Positions 46,940 through 47,004 of a DNA stretch of 47,004 bases are shown here, one piece after another. The first letter of the stretch is position 1. Every line of letters begins with the position of its first letter. Position numbers and translations under genes: made by a program. Source of the stretch: Dehalococcoidia bacterium (GTDB taxonomy: Bacteria > Chloroflexota > Dehalococcoidia > Lucifugimonadales > Australimonadaceae); assembly GCA_022820645.1 (NCBI GenBank), contig JAJEFD010000004.1:1-47004 (forward strand). Reading direction: 5' to 3'. The notes under the pieces are model-generated. The model had not been told where the DNA came from and made no database searches. It was given only the letters and a program-made list of their open reading frames with translations.

Positions 46940-47004
46940 GTGAGATTCACCAAGATTCCGCTCATAGCGACATTGATGGCAGTGGCGCTCTCGCTGCTCA
47001 TCGT
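46940..47004 (+). CDS. Start of a secreted protein gene (truncated by window)
   Basis: A frame starting GTG 46940, behind AAGGGGGG (46927-46934), encodes a signal-peptide-like start: MRFTKIPLIATLMAV, then hydrophobic ALSLLI. It has a basic N-terminus and hydrophobic core. The gene runs off the window, so its product is unknown. Confidence 0.6.
   Translation, partial: MRFTKIPLIATLMAVALSLLI

Overview
This 47 kb window is GC-rich, densely coded bacterial DNA. I see no rRNA, tRNA, CRISPR array, prophage or insertion sequence. Several things suggest a free-living Chloroflexota-like bacterium (Dehalococcoidia/SAR202 type), probably from a metagenome assembly: lipoproteins with long Thr-Pro linkers, an hrcA-dnaJ-prmA heat-shock locus with a CIRCE operator, a CBS-less GuaB3-type protein, amidohydrolases and a flavin-monooxygenase-like acyl-CoA dehydrogenase relative, a TRAP transporter, and gaps full of short palindromic repeats. 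This placement is inference from gene content, not phylogeny.

Layout. 1-2.8 kb: tail of a surface repeat protein, a double-cupin protein and gpsA. 2.8-3.8 kb: a 4,5-dihydroxyphthalate decarboxylase-like protein (minus). 3.8-4.6 kb: a long gap with a candidate promoter. 4.6-10.2 kb: a complete Dpp/Opp-type ABC importer with both ATPases fused. 10.2-13.4 kb (minus): prmA, dnaJ and hrcA, with a CIRCE operator across the hrcA start codon. 13.6-14.8 kb: an MFS exporter. 15.2-19.1 kb: a TRAP operon (dctP, an alpha/beta hydrolase broken by one amber codon, dctQ, dctM). 19.3-20.7 kb: a two-domain lipoprotein. 20.8-23.3 kb: guaB3 converging on a Fic-domain gene. 23.3-31.1 kb (minus): an MFS carrier, an NCS2 permease with a C-terminal GHKL-like domain, a NUDIX hydrolase, a flavin enzyme, two amidohydrolases and a YdeI-family protein. 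31.2-34.0 kb: a membrane protein/winged-helix pair divergent from an ABC-2 exporter. 34.1-37.6 kb: P1 peptidase, DUF2520 Rossmann protein, panB and panC. 37.7-38.9 kb: rho (minus). 39.4-40.8 kb: a vitamin K-dependent carboxylase-like HTTM protein. 40.8-44.5 kb (minus): imelysin, di-heme oxidoreductase, imelysin. 44.7-46.4 kb: pyrG (minus). 46.9 kb: the start of a secreted protein gene.

The most unusual signal is three families of short interspersed repeats. Family A is a 20-bp palindrome (ATTCCCGC-GAAG-GCGGGAAT and stem variants), B is a hairpin followed by a G-rich tail, and C is a longer element beginning near CATTCCGAGCG. They fill most gaps and also enter genes. Two tandem 57-bp units carrying family A sit in frame inside pyrG and add 38 residues to CTP synthase. 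A composite A+B insertion sits in frame inside the HTTM gene. A family B element supplies the last codons and stop of prmA. The compensatory stem changes in family A suggest that the hairpin itself is maintained.

Functionally the window joins uptake (peptide ABC, TRAP, NCS2, MFS, probable iron), breakdown of organic acids or aromatics (cupin, hydrolases, amidohydrolases, flavin enzyme), cofactor and nucleotide synthesis (pantothenate, CTP, purine) and core housekeeping (rho, dnaJ/hrcA, prmA, gpsA).
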